Shown here: one piece after another, positions 1 to 8,438 of the stretch
Numbering within the stretch: the first letter of the stretch is position 1
Layout: the number at the start of each line of letters is the position of its first letter
Assembly: GCA_910584065.1 (NCBI GenBank)
Contig: CAJTZN010000044.1
Location: forward strand, 1 to 30,046
DNA: 30,046 nt
From: an uncultured Eubacterium sp.
Lineage (GTDB): Bacteria > Bacillota > Clostridia > Lachnospirales > Lachnospiraceae
Direction: 5' to 3'
Notes under the pieces: generated by a model
Seen by the model: the letters and a program-made list of their open reading frames with translations, nothing else
Told to the model about the DNA's origin: nothing
Databases searched by the model: none
Program-made: the position numbers and the translations under genes

Positions 1-18
1 GCTCCGGCACAAATAGCC

Positions 19-54
19 GTGTGAAAAATAAGCTATCAAGCTTATTTTTCACAC
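19..54. terminator. 16-bp perfect inverted repeat, possible terminator
   Basis: Arms at 19-34 and 39-54 are perfectly complementary around the loop ATCA. The inner arms are AT-rich and the outer ends read GTGTG/CACAC. It lies about 100 bases past the stop of the STAS gene on the minus strand, so it could end that unit or one coming from the left edge. There is no long separate T tract, but the stem itself holds TTTTT runs on either strand. Confidence 0.5.
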
Positions 55-152
55 TACCCCTCCACAAACTCCGGTTTCGCTCTCCCTCTGATCTCTTATA
101 TTTACATTTCTAAGATTATACCACTTCCTCTTAACAATGTAAATATATGAAA

Positions 153-455
153 TCAGGCTCTTTCTATCGTCAGTACATCAACCGCTCCGGCTTTCGCAAA
201 AACATCCATAACATCCTCATTCACATTCCTGATGATCATCCTTCCCTGCTCGTTCATAGTCTTCTGCACCGAACACAACACACGGACTCCCTCAGAAGAT
301 ATATACTCCAACTCCGTCATGTCCATTATGAGCGTTTTTACGCCTTGCAGAGAGTCCCCCAGTTGTTTCTCCAGTTTCGGGGCGGTAACCGTCTCCAGCC
401 TGCCGATCAGTTGTACCGTCAATTCATCATTTTTCAAAGTTCTTAAAACTGTCAT
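153..455 (-). CDS. STAS-domain protein, anti-sigma factor antagonist family
   Basis: The protein is 100 residues and is essentially one STAS domain, the fold of SpoIIAA and RsbV. In that family a serine is phosphorylated by an anti-sigma-factor kinase; the unphosphorylated form binds the kinase and releases a sigma factor. Here the expected region reads MDMTELEYISSEGVRVL, with Ser53/Ser54 at the place of the phosphorylated serine followed by Glu-Gly. I chose the ATG at 455 because GGAGGG lies just upstream; a longer open frame to 518 lacks this support. The gene follows the VOC-protein gene by 59 bases on the same strand and may share its transcript. No kinase or sigma gene is visible here, so the partner is unknown. 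It could equally be a stand-alone STAS regulator. Confidence 0.85.
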   Translation of the reverse strand: MTVLRTLKNDELTVQLIGRLETVTAPKLEKQLGDSLQGVKTLIMDMTELEYISSEGVRVLCSVQKTMNEQGRMIIRNVNEDVMDVFAKAGAVDVLTIERA

Positions 456-514
456 TCTGTTTCCCTCCATTTTCATATAAAATACCCATTTACCCGTATC
501 TGCCACTTTTCCCG

Positions 515-1096
515 TCATTCCCCAATATCTGTGTGGCCTTGCTCAAACTCCCACTGCAGACCATATTTGTCAATAAAGTAAAAATATTTTGTATTTCCTA
601 AAATATCCGCCGCCTTCTGTTTCATCTGCAGGTCATCTTCCTTTTCCTTGTCAAAGTAATGAAAATCTGAAGGGTCCGTCTTACTGATCTGATAGACCTT
701 ATAATCCTTTGTCGTATTAATGAGCGTGACGTCTGGCTGTGCTTTTATATAGTTAAAAGCCTCTTCAATATTCGTTATTTTCAGCGCAACATGCCTCGCG
801 CCGCTGACATCGTTTGCCGCAAATATGACCGGTTCCTTACGGCCCTCCGGGTTATGGTAACACATGAGTTCCAACGTGAGACAGGTTCCCGGCACATCCA
901 TGAACCCGATGGATACCTCGCCTTCTTCTGCCTCGCTGAGGAAACCTCCGGCCTGAAAAAAGCCTTTATTTTTCCAGTTGGGTATGTGCTGGTTCGGGAT
1001 CGCTCCCAAAATCCTTTCGTAATATATAAATGCGTCTATTACATCATCCACAAAAATACATACATGTGATAATCCTGTGAAATTTGGTTTTTCCAT
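515..1096 (-). CDS. VOC superfamily (glyoxalase/bleomycin-resistance fold) protein
   Basis: The 193-residue product begins with the classical vicinal-oxygen-chelate opening, GLSHVCIFVDDVIDAFIYYE, where the His and the later Glu are typical metal-ligand positions. A second half contains GARHVALKI and ends with KYGLQWEFEQ, matching the paired beta-alpha-beta-beta-beta modules of the fold. Members include lyases, dioxygenases and drug-binding proteins, so the substrate cannot be read from sequence. The ATG at 1096 is preceded by AGGAGGAGCAAG; an upstream in-frame start at 1141 adds a lysine/arginine-rich stretch without a comparable ribosome site. The gene is followed at 59 bases by the STAS gene. 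It is probably soluble and cytoplasmic, with no signal peptide or membrane segment. Confidence 0.8.
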   Translation of the reverse strand: MEKPNFTGLSHVCIFVDDVIDAFIYYERILGAIPNQHIPNWKNKGFFQAGGFLSEAEEGEVSIGFMDVPGTCLTLELMCYHNPEGRKEPVIFAANDVSGARHVALKITNIEEAFNYIKAQPDVTLINTTKDYKVYQISKTDPSDFHYFDKEKEDDLQMKQKAADILGNTKYFYFIDKYGLQWEFEQGHTDIGE

Positions 1097-1193
1097 CTTG
1101 CTCCTCCTATCTACCCGCTTTTTCGCGGCATTTCTTTTCATCTTACTTTATAAAAGTTTATCAAAGCGACAAATAATAACAACCCTTTTGGAA

Positions 1194-1221
1194 CAATTCG
1201 CTCTTTTGGGGGTACGAATTG
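1194..1221. promoter_or_regulatory. Inverted repeat upstream of the VOC gene, possible operator
   Basis: The arms CAATTCG (1194-1200) and CGAATTG (1215-1221) form a perfect 7-base inverted repeat with 14 bases between. It lies about 100 bases upstream of the VOC start, where a promoter would be expected, but I see no convincing -35/-10 pair beside it. It could be a regulator site or part of a leader structure. Confidence 0.3.
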
Positions 1222-1230
1222 CTATCCATG

Positions 1231-1266
1231 TAAAAGAGCCACTTCCATGCAAGCATGAAGTGACTC
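1231..1266 (-). terminator. Rho-independent terminator of the 1326-4215 unit
   Basis: Read on the minus strand, GAGTCACTTCATGC pairs with GCATGGAAGTGGCTC across a two-base loop, with one bulged base and one G-U pair, and is followed by TTTTA. It lies 60 bases after the stop of the frameshifted gene and so closes that transcript before the VOC gene begins. Confidence 0.75.
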
Positions 1267-1325
1267 CCATTTGACCACAGTTATCTTTGATAATCCTTCT
1301 CTACTGATCCAGTGCATCTCTCTTT

Positions 1326-2682
1326 CTACTTCCTCTTCACATCAATCCATCCGTAGGCTCTCATTTCTGCCCGGAATGCGTTTCTCCGTGAATACTTATC
1401 CTTATACGATGTCATGAGTTTCTGTTTTGCGCCTGCCTCGCCCAAAGATTCCTGTACCTCTCCCAATGCAGCGAGAAACGCCGCACATTCCCCATAATAA
1501 TTCCTGCGATTTGCGCCCATGATCCCTTCTACCCTTTTTTCAAGCAGACCTGCGATTTTTTCGATCGCACGGGTTCTAATATCTGACTCCATGTGCACGA
1601 CAGATCTCCATTTTGAAAATATACCATAAAACAAGTCATTTTTATTTTCATCGTCCCACTCATATGTACCCATTGTACCCTTCTGATATTCTTCTGGCGA
1701 AAACTTCATTGTGGATCTCACCCTGGCCGCCATCTCCCTGATTCCCCTGCCGGCCCCGTCCCACTGGCCTTCATAAAGAGTTATCAGATACAAGGCGATC
1801 CCCTGCTTCATAAACGTTCCTGACCATCCTAACGCCTCCGGCTCGTTCAATCCCTCCGCCAACACATCCGCAAACTGTCCATCCAAAAACCGGAGCAATA
1901 AGATCATATTTTGATCCGGTCTGTTTTCTGCCCTCTCAGAAGACCCCCAGCCGCCTATCCCAGACTCCGGAATTGTCATAAACACTTTCCGCAGTTCTCT
2001 TCTTTTCTCTATCGTTTCATATCCGTTTAACAGCGCTCGAAGATAATTTAATGCGGATGTATCCGATTCATAGGCAGCAAAATAGCATTCTTCCAGCAAC
2101 GAAGATTTTTCATCTGCCTTAATGACATACTCCGCCGTTTTCAAAGCCACCCTGCTCCGCATGATATAGTTTTTTGGTATCCGGTTTAACGCCTCCATCC
2201 CCACCGCTGCCATTTTATCCGCATCCGTGCATGTCTCATTTTCCAGTATGTTCAAATATAATCCCGGATGAGAAACGGCATATTCCTCTGCATATCTGAC
2301 GGCCGCGGAAACATCATTCAATAAACCTACGGCCTCCAAAGCTTCTATCCACATAATAAAATTCTTCGCAACTGTTATTATACCAATCATCATATTCTTC
2401 ATTTAAGATACTTTCGATCATAATCTCCTGCGAATCGATTTGAATTAAATTGTCTTTGATGATCTCGTATTTTTCATGAAATTCAAATTCAACCTCTGTC
2501 TCTGCTTCTTTGAGCGATCCATTTTCTGTCGCTCTCCCTATCGCTTTTAATCTTTCTAGAAAATCCTCCCTGCGGCATTCCGGCAAAATCCGCCCAATCT
2601 CATGTATAAAAGAAGTAAGCTGTTCTGCTGAGTATTGCGCCGCGATGGCATCTATCTGTTTTAAAAAATTTGTCAGGTTCAT
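1326..2682 (-). pseudogene. Unrecognised protein of about 451 residues, split by a frameshift
   Basis: Two overlapping frames appear to be one gene. The first starts at 2682 with GGAGATCAACCT before the ATG and runs 122 residues to a stop at 2314. The second frame is open from 2402 to 1326. The reading moves by one base, best explained by one extra base near 2331-2340, where CEEFYYVDRSFG would continue as AVGLLNDVSAAVRYAEEY. The rejoined product would be about 451 residues, rich in alpha helix, acidic, with no signal peptide or membrane segment. I do not recognise a named family. It follows the AlbA_2-type gene by 24 bases, so the two probably form one operon. The frameshift may be a real mutation or a sequencing error. 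Confidence 0.65.
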
Positions 2683-2706
2683 AGGTTGATCTCCAATCCG
2701 TATACT

Positions 2707-4215
2707 TTAATGGTTGATATTATCGTCGTTTATTTTGCAATATCTTTTCATCTTAGTTGCACCCGTTTCCGAAATCTTCCCATCCGCTACCAACAGCTTC
2801 AGTAATGTTCTTGCTCTGGTCCGCCCTACATTCAACCACCCGGCTGCTTCCTCTACTTTATATTCAACATATGGCTGCATTCTGCTTAAAATCTGTGCCT
2901 TTTGCGTCTCTGTTTTTTCTGTCACTTTTTTTCTGTCACTTTTTTCTGTCACTTTTTTTCTGTCACTTTTTTCTGTCACTTTTTTAGTCTCCGCATTGAC
3001 AAACGACAATTTTAAAATCGTTCTATCAGGCGCATATTCTTCTATTACCTCTGGCGCAATCCATCCCTGATCTGCCCAGACAGAATAAATATCCGGCACG
3101 CCGCTTCCTGCGCGTTCACCAATGCCAATCATATTCAGCATTTTCATAAGCGCTTTGTTTCTCGGGTCGGATATTCCGCCTTTCAGCATCTGCCTCTTTC
3201 CCGTGCGTATACTTCCGGGATTTTCCATAATAATACTGTCAGCATCTTTTTTAATAACAACACCGCGCGGCAAATAAAAATCCGTATTTACAAGACAATT
3301 TGCAAGCGCTTCCCTGATCGCCTTGTGTACGGGCGTGTCATCGATCCTAACCACTCCCTCCAGTTTAAAAGGTACTTTAACATCTTTTACCAGCTTCCCA
3401 TACACCCGGAAAAAGAAGTCAAACAAATTGCCAGTCCAATCACCAGAACCGGATTGCAAACGGTCTGTCCATCGAATTGATGGATCCAGAAGTTCTCTGA
3501 AATCAAGAAAATACTCCGGATATTCATACAAAATTTTATACTCATCCCCAAACATCAAAAGACCTGCTGCAGTCGGATGCAGCCTACCGTCTGTATGAAG
3601 CACCCTTGCTGCGCCGATACGCTCTAAATAGTCCTCATCTTTCAACTGCTCCCAAACATGTTCGCTCCGATACGCCATATGACGATTTCGATAAGCATGC
3701 ACTGTTTCCGTATTCAATACATCCATCTGCATTTTATCAAGAATTTTCATATCGGTGCCCTCTTCTGTCTGATCGCGGAGCATCGCCTTTACTTCACCCG
3801 GCGTACAATGATAATCGCCCTCCCAGTTTCTTCGGAACGTCCCCCCAAACAAATCATCCCTGATATACACAGGTTTTTGCTCACGCTTTGCCGGTGGAAC
3901 AAAAATAACCATTATCATATCCTGATTCATCTCATATGTCTGGACATCCCCATCCACTAAAAGATTAATATTCACCTTTTGCCTGTTATTGATCATATTC
4001 CAAAAATCTCTGCGCAGTTTATTTTCATCCTGCAATCCCGTTGTATACCAGCTTCCATCTTCCCGTTCCGCAACACCGAGAATGATCACACCACCATAGC
4101 AATTAGCAAATGCAGAATACGTACTCCATAACGAATCCGGCAGGCCGCCTCTGGCCTTCTTTACTTCCATTCTGTTATCCTCTTTATACTCGTTAAATTG
4201 GGATAAATCAAACAT
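2707..4215 (-). CDS. AlbA_2/RecG-like putative DNA-binding and ATP-binding protein
   Basis: The protein is 502 residues. Residues 1-130 match the AlbA_2 (Schlafen AlbA-like) domain, with EYKEDNRMEVKKA and the glycine-rich FANCYGGVIILGV. The middle, around 290-395, resembles the RecG-like C-terminal ATP-binding module with EALANCLVN, ENPGSIRTG and IGERAGSGVPDIY. A lysine-rich linker follows, built from VTEK and SDRK repeats, then a C-terminal winged-helix-like segment (VEEAAGWLNVGRTRARTLLK). Such proteins are widespread in gut Clostridia and are usually annotated as regulators or helicase-like, but their function is not settled. The start at 4215 has AGGGAGGTCTCAG upstream. A downstream frameshifted gene follows after 24 bases. 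No helicase motor motifs are present, so the common name ATP-dependent DNA helicase would be misleading. Confidence 0.8.
   Translation of the reverse strand: MFDLSQFNEYKEDNRMEVKKARGGLPDSLWSTYSAFANCYGGVIILGVAEREDGSWYTTGLQDENKLRRDFWNMINNRQKVNINLLVDGDVQTYEMNQDMIMVIFVPPAKREQKPVYIRDDLFGGTFRRNWEGDYHCTPGEVKAMLRDQTEEGTDMKILDKMQMDVLNTETVHAYRNRHMAYRSEHVWEQLKDEDYLERIGAARVLHTDGRLHPTAAGLLMFGDEYKILYEYPEYFLDFRELLDPSIRWTDRLQSGSGDWTGNLFDFFFRVYGKLVKDVKVPFKLEGVVRIDDTPVHKAIREALANCLVNTDFYLPRGVVIKKDADSIIMENPGSIRTGKRQMLKGGISDPRNKALMKMLNMIGIGERAGSGVPDIYSVWADQGWIAPEVIEEYAPDRTILKLSFVNAETKKVTEKSDRKKVTEKSDRKKVTEKTETQKAQILSRMQPYVEYKVEEAAGWLNVGRTRARTLLKLLVADGKISETGATKMKRYCKINDDNINH
2919..2979 (-). repeat. Five-copy 13/14-nt minisatellite inside the AlbA_2 gene
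   Basis: The minus-strand unit GTGACAGAAAAA occurs five times with spacings alternating 13 and 14 bases because the A tract alternates between lengths. Two spacings sum to 27, so the frame is kept over each pair. The same DNA unit is therefore read as VTEK in copies 1, 3 and 5 and as SDRK in copies 2 and 4. Confidence 0.9.
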
Positions 4216-4469
4216 CTGAGACCTCCCTGAAATTTAATCTGCGTAATGCAATTTGCTATTTTAATTCTACCATTTCCAGTTTCCATTTACCACAAAAATA
4301 TAAAAGCTCCCCATTTCTAGTTAGCGCCCCGTTACAAACAAGAAGTTAGTAACTACTTAATATCAAATTTTCTGTTTTTTTAAATTCATAACATTTTAAC
4401 TCACTTTCAAATCCCAATTCTCATAACTTTTATCAACTTAACAAGCTGGAATTTATGACAGACATAAGT

Positions 4470-4994
4470 TTAGCCCAATTCCATTTTATAAAATTTTGCT
4501 TTAAAGGTTTTACTACCATCCAGTTTTGTGTATTCGCCGTAATGGTCAAATCTTAGTCCGCATTTTTCCATGACCTTCCCCGAACGAGGATTATCTACTG
4601 CATGGTCTGAACATACCTTTTTTACTCCGAGTTTTTTATATGCAAAATCAATAATAGCTTTCATCGCTTCGGTACAATATCCCTTGTGCCAATAATCATA
4701 ATGGAGATTATATCCTATACCCCAATAATCTTTCACTTGAGCATTGGGACCTATACTGCCTGTTCCTATCACTCTAGTTTCTGCCTTCAGAACAAATGCC
4801 CAAGTCCACTCCTGTTCGTCAGCAAAGGTGGAATTTATCCAATCTATAGTTTGGCTAATGTCAGTATATGTAGAATATGACATATACTTTGTAACTCTTT
4901 TATCACTGTTCCAACTGAAACAGGCCTCCGCATCATCAAGTGTGATAGGACGCAAAATTAACCTGTCTGTTTCAATAATGGGTTCCTTACTCAT
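4470..4994 (-). CDS. GNAT family N-acetyltransferase (RimJ/RimL-like)
   Basis: The 174-residue product opens with IIETDRLILRPITLDDAEA, the usual start of the Acetyltransf_3 group that includes RimJ, RimL and ribosomal-protein acetyltransferases. The acetyl-CoA binding signature lies at residues 101-111, YWHKGYCTEAM, and the C-terminal part has DNPRSGKVMEKCGLRFD, the typical motif B segment. The substrate could be a protein N terminus or a small amine such as a drug. I chose the ATG at 4994 because GGAGGGCTTGAT lies before it; an in-frame start at 5051 adds 19 residues without a family match. It stands alone, with no clear terminator in the 254 bases before the next gene. Confidence 0.85.
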   Translation of the reverse strand: MSKEPIIETDRLILRPITLDDAEACFSWNSDKRVTKYMSYSTYTDISQTIDWINSTFADEQEWTWAFVLKAETRVIGTGSIGPNAQVKDYWGIGYNLHYDYWHKGYCTEAMKAIIDFAYKKLGVKKVCSDHAVDNPRSGKVMEKCGLRFDHYGEYTKLDGSKTFKAKFYKMELG

Positions 4995-5391
4995 ATCAAG
5001 CCCTCCGCTAAATCCCAATTTTCCTACATTTTTCATATTGCATTGAACCATACAGAAGAATCCCCAAAGTTATCTCATCAGCATAATGAACCTCCTTCTT
5101 CGGTGAACATTGTTTTTCATTACACGGATCATCTTTACAATAGCAATTGGTAATACATCTCTTCGACTCAATTAAAAAATCACTTTTCCTATTACACATT
5201 TGATTTTACACTAAGATAATACTATTTGCAAGCTATTTGTTCAACTGCATTCATCGACATACTGCTTAATACCCGCATTTTTCCACCTTTGTCCCATGCA
5301 GTATTTTAGGATGGAATCTCTGTGCATACGAACCGTGGTTCAGAAGCGCTGCCTACCCCTGTTTCCAGTAAGCCACAGCCATTGTAATACT
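4995..5391. other. Gene-poor stretch between the GNAT gene and the fusion gene
   Basis: I find no supported gene here. A cysteine-rich frame of 63 codons (5008-5199, minus) has no ribosome binding site and overlaps the accepted upstream extension of the GNAT frame. A strong AAGGAGG precedes the mini-frame MLMR near 5085-5070 (minus), which then stops and continues in frame towards the GNAT gene, so this may be a decayed or alternative 5' end. An 18-codon frame near 5285-5229 has a fair ribosome site but no recognisable product. Confidence 0.4.
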
Positions 5392-6993
5392 TTAAATGTC
5401 TTTAAGTGCACTATGGCCTGTTAATTCCTTTACTATTTTCCATCCTTCATAACTGTGTTCCAAATTTTCTTTAATCGGCAAAAATCCTAAATCCAAATAA
5501 ACCTTGCATGCCAACCATGTATTTGTTTGTGTTGGTATCTTCGCATGTAAATATCCAAGATTCCTCATAATATTTAAAACATATGTAATCAAAGGTTTTG
5601 AAAGCCCTTTCCCTTGATACTCCCGCTTAACCGCTACCCAATGAAGCCATCCAGCTCCTGAATTATCTCTACCGTGAATGTCATAAAAAGCTGTAGCTGT
5701 AGCAATCTTTTCCCCTTTCTCATTTTCGATAAAATACATTCTGTCAGGAAGTATATCAAGGCTATTTGCGTAATAACGATTCCAAGCTTCCAATCCCTGT
5801 TCATAATTTGCAAACTCTTTTGCGGACATCTCAATATCAATCCATCGTTCCCTATCCCCATCAGAATAGGGCACAAATCTATAGCCTGCTGGAAGACTGT
5901 AATTTGTCATGTCAGATAACTCTCGTTCAAGTAATAATTCGTAAAAACAGATTTTTTCATCGTGATTATCATACTGCGTTACATCTATTTTCCGCAGACG
6001 AACATTCAACGCCTCCTTGATCTGAGGTACTGTTTTCTGGATATACTTCATCCTATCCACCGTATTGCGTACCTCGGAAATGCCCATTTGTCTATCTGCT
6101 TCGTCCAGACAGTTTCCCAAAGCTCTTTGAATATTATATTCCAACCACTCAACCCAGGTATATGCTACACCAACGACATCACTGTAACCCCGAAAACAAT
6201 TATCATATGCTTTCAAATAGCCATCAAAGAAGGCGATCATCTTATCAACATCCATCTTGCCGCTTATGATCCCTGACCATTGCAATGCCAACTGCATGAC
6301 ATGGGATATGGGATTACCATAGTCCAGACATTCCAGATCAATCATCCACGGACTTTCATTATCCCACATAATATTCTTTGGATCCATATCTTCATTAGAC
6401 AAACACAACACAGCCGGCAATGACGCCCTGGCTTTGTTTAATTCATTTTCAGCGTAAATAAGAAATTCTTCATTATCTTCCAATAACGAAGCGATCGCAG
6501 AGTTTTCCTCCTTTGCCTTCATCACATAACTCCGCCAATCTATATGACTTTTTTCCGGAGCCCGATATGCAATATTCTTTGGTTCAATCGCATGGACTCT
6601 ACCAAGAATATTTCCTGCTTTATAACACATCTCATTCGAAATATGATCCCAATCAGCAATGCTTCCCTCCTGCCACCTAAATAAATAGAAAAACTGGTCA
6701 TCTACCTTTTGCATCTTATTGCCGCCAATTAGCATAGCCGGCACAATAGGAATATCATTGTTCTCCAGTATTCCTTCTATTTTTTCTGCCCTTGCATAAT
6801 TTTCATGTACCCCCGGTCTTTTCATTATTTCTGGATTTAAATGTTTTACTGCGTATATGCCGCTATCGGTTATTACTTTGTACATCCTGTGCATGAAACC
6901 GCCAGATACAGATTCAACATCTGCAATTATTTTACCCAAATCACACATGTGTACTAATTTTACTAATAAATTTTCTATCATCTTTTCTTTCAT
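5392..6993 (-). CDS. Aminoglycoside-phosphotransferase-like domain fused to a GNAT acetyltransferase
   Basis: The 533-residue protein joins two enzymes. Residues 1-330 form an APH/choline-kinase-type domain: Lys50 in YAVK, a catalytic-loop motif SNEDMDPKNIMWD (Asp202, Asn207, with Asn200 where His is usual) and the metal-binding MIDLE (Asp219). Residues 370-525 form a GNAT domain with WVAVKREYQGKGLSKPL as the acetyl-CoA loop and CKVYLDLGFLP as the closing motif. Bifunctional drug-modifying enzymes joining these two activities are known, but the usual order and sequence differ, so resistance is only a possibility; a small-metabolite kinase/acetyltransferase is as likely. The start at 6993 is preceded by GGGAGAAAAGGA; an ATG at 7011 would itself overlap that site. 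The gene lies just outside the tuf-repeat-bounded segment. Confidence 0.8.
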   Translation of the reverse strand: MKEKMIENLLVKLVHMCDLGKIIADVESVSGGFMHRMYKVITDSGIYAVKHLNPEIMKRPGVHENYARAEKIEGILENNDIPIVPAMLIGGNKMQKVDDQFFYLFRWQEGSIADWDHISNEMCYKAGNILGRVHAIEPKNIAYRAPEKSHIDWRSYVMKAKEENSAIASLLEDNEEFLIYAENELNKARASLPAVLCLSNEDMDPKNIMWDNESPWMIDLECLDYGNPISHVMQLALQWSGIISGKMDVDKMIAFFDGYLKAYDNCFRGYSDVVGVAYTWVEWLEYNIQRALGNCLDEADRQMGISEVRNTVDRMKYIQKTVPQIKEALNVRLRKIDVTQYDNHDEKICFYELLLERELSDMTNYSLPAGYRFVPYSDGDRERWIDIEMSAKEFANYEQGLEAWNRYYANSLDILPDRMYFIENEKGEKIATATAFYDIHGRDNSGAGWLHWVAVKREYQGKGLSKPLITYVLNIMRNLGYLHAKIPTQTNTWLACKVYLDLGFLPIKENLEHSYEGWKIVKELTGHSALKDI

Positions 6994-7018
6994 TCCTTTT
7001 CTCCCTTTCACTGTTGCA

Positions 7019-7120
7019 AAGCCCCATAAATCCTAGCTTTTTACTCATGAATTCGTCAGAATTCTATTTGCTCAATGATACTAGCCACACGACCCTATCC
7101 TACTGTACGTCCACCCTCAC
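7019..7120 (-). repeat. Decayed copy of the tuf 3' end
   Basis: Bases 7071-7120 match the last codons of tuf (12391-12440) with only two mismatches over 50 bases, in the same orientation. One mismatch turns the serine codon of GRTVGSGRV into TAG. Beyond the tuf stop position, a 13-base block AAGCCCCATAAAT (7019-7031) also matches the start of the tuf terminator region (12360-12372), although the spacing differs by about 20 bases. The match ends sharply at 7120. It cannot be translated as part of a protein. It is either an attachment-site scar of an integrated element or the last trace of a second tuf gene. Confidence 0.85.
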
Positions 7121-7204
7121 AAACTTTTGGAAATGAAATCTAAATGTTTTTACTGCGTTTTCCTGCTTGTTTTTCTTTATATTATCCAGTTTATCCCTAC
7201 ATTT

Positions 7205-7987
7205 TTATAATGATATGAACATTCCATATTCTTTTGGTACGTTTAAAACACCATCTATTGTATTTTTCATCAGAATATCTTTTATTACCTGTTCAGGTAC
7301 ACTATCTCTCAAAGATGTCATACTAGAAAGCGAATAAATATAATCCACCATATCATCTATATTAGTAACTGCCAATGAATCTATATATTCTCTTTTTTCT
7401 ACTTTTGAAAAAGTTTTACTTAAAATCTCATATCCATTTTGAAGCGTAAAATTCTTATTTATGTTATCTTCAACACCATATGCCGATAGAATTTTGGAAA
7501 GATATTCAATAATTCCATGTTCTCCATATGTCGCACAATAAAAACGACCTTCTCGCTTTAACACTCGTCGCACCTCCGTCAGACCTTTATCTATATCAGG
7601 CACATGATACAACATCATATTTGCGATGACAACATCAAAAGTCGCATTTTCATAAGGTATCTCTTGAATATCTAAAACCTTATATTCAATATTATCATAG
7701 CCTCCTATATTATTTTTTGTCATTGCAACCATTCCTTCTGAAAAATCAGAAAGTATTATCTTGGAGCAAGTACAAATTAATGACTCTCTATTTTTCCACA
7801 TATCTCCTGTTCCACAGCCTACCTCTAATACTTTCGCCCCTTTATCAATTCTATAATTTGAAAATATCCAATTCCCAAACCCCAGTTTATTCGTTGAATA
7901 TTTATCATGAAATGATATTCTTGTATCTAAGTTATTTGCAGTAGCATATTGTTGTTTTACAATTGATATATCATGTATCTTGCTCAT
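7205..7987 (-). CDS. Class I SAM-dependent methyltransferase
   Basis: The 260-residue product is a Methyltransf_11/25-type enzyme. Motif I is VLEVGCGTGDMW (53-64), the acidic residue after the second strand is in IILSDFSEGMV (77-87), an adenine-contact region is KVLDIQEIPY, and motif II is FDVVIANMMLYHVPD (117-131), followed by LKREGRFYCATYG. The C-terminal third is less conserved and should set the substrate, which I cannot tell. The ATG at 7987 has GGAGGCTAATT before it and a promoter at 8019-8047. The gene is strikingly AT-rich compared with the core genes, which fits acquisition, and it is the only apparently intact enzyme gene in the segment between the two tuf 3' repeats. Confidence 0.85.
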   Translation of the reverse strand: MSKIHDISIVKQQYATANNLDTRISFHDKYSTNKLGFGNWIFSNYRIDKGAKVLEVGCGTGDMWKNRESLICTCSKIILSDFSEGMVAMTKNNIGGYDNIEYKVLDIQEIPYENATFDVVIANMMLYHVPDIDKGLTEVRRVLKREGRFYCATYGEHGIIEYLSKILSAYGVEDNINKNFTLQNGYEILSKTFSKVEKREYIDSLAVTNIDDMVDYIYSLSSMTSLRDSVPEQVIKDILMKNTIDGVLNVPKEYGMFISL

Positions 7988-8018
7988 AATTAGCCTCCAC
8001 AAATTTTATTTCATTTTA

Positions 8019-8047
8019 ATCTTACTACTTTTCTCACACCCTTGCAA
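8019..8047 (-). promoter_or_regulatory. Promoter of the methyltransferase gene
   Basis: On the minus strand TTGCAA (8042-8047) and TAAGAT (8019-8024) are separated by 17 bases. The predicted start lies about 25 bases before the methyltransferase ATG at 7987. Confidence 0.55.
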
Positions 8048-8097
8048 CCATAAAACGCCGAAGCAAGACAACCGCCACATACCCAGTCTATCAGATT

Positions 8098-8193
8098 TTA
8101 TACTTCCCTGTCCGTTTCGTAAAGATCTGTATCCGCTACGATTTTAGCGCACAGTATCGATTTCCCGGTCTTTTCATCTCTTGAAGCAGACAT
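8098..8193 (-). pseudogene. Short remnant frame after the excisionase-like gene
   Basis: A 31-codon frame starts at 8193 after GGGGGGATAAGGA and reads SASRDEKTGKSILCAKIVAD and on to a stop. Its beginning is placed where an integrase gene normally follows an excisionase gene. The body, however, resembles the C-terminal domain of AMP-forming acyl-CoA ligases. Preceding bases in another frame read KECL, which would fit a ligase with one frameshift. I judge it a gene fragment of uncertain origin, not a functional peptide. Confidence 0.35.
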
Positions 8194-8208
8194 TCCTTAT
8201 CCCCCCTT

Positions 8209-8390
8209 TCATGCGGTTTGGTTCGACTGATTGTAGCCATAAAACTTTTTTCCAAAAATGCCTTTGGTACTTTCCCAGCTATCACAAGATAACCAGCTTT
8301 TTTCAATTCTCCATTAAGTTCCCTTATCAGTTCGTAAGCATGACCTTTAGATACTCCTAATTCCTTTGCTACATCTTCCGCTGCCATCAT
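8209..8390 (-). pseudogene. Excisionase-like helix-turn-helix protein, frameshifted
   Basis: The frame beginning MMAAEDVAKELGVSKGHAYE continues into LIRELNGELKKAGYLVIAGK and VPKAFLEKSF. This is the pattern of small helix-turn-helix DNA-binding proteins encoded just before tyrosine integrases on Gram-positive mobile elements. After Lys-Ser-Phe the frame seems to have lost one T in a T run: restoring it gives SFYGYNQSNQTA and a stop at 8209-8211, while the present frame runs on to 8136 with unrelated residues. There is no ribosome binding site before the ATG at 8390, so the 5' end is also damaged; it abuts the end of the ATPase fragment. Its presence supports a mobile-element origin for the surrounding segment. 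Confidence 0.6.
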
Positions 8391-8438
8391 GTTGTTGAGC
8401 GACAAATTCTCATCCCCACCAACGGCATTTTATTGTAA

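Noticed and set aside
2919..2979. CRISPR-like short repeats
   Set aside because: Units of 13-14 bases without spacers inside a coding frame are a minisatellite, not a CRISPR array.
5008..5199. Cysteine-rich 63-codon frame on the minus strand
   Set aside because: No ribosome binding site, no family, and overlap with the region just before the GNAT start; too weak to call a gene.
5280..5391. Possible tRNA or structured RNA
   Set aside because: I could not fold a cloverleaf or find a T-arm consensus; the stretch looks like ordinary intergenic DNA.
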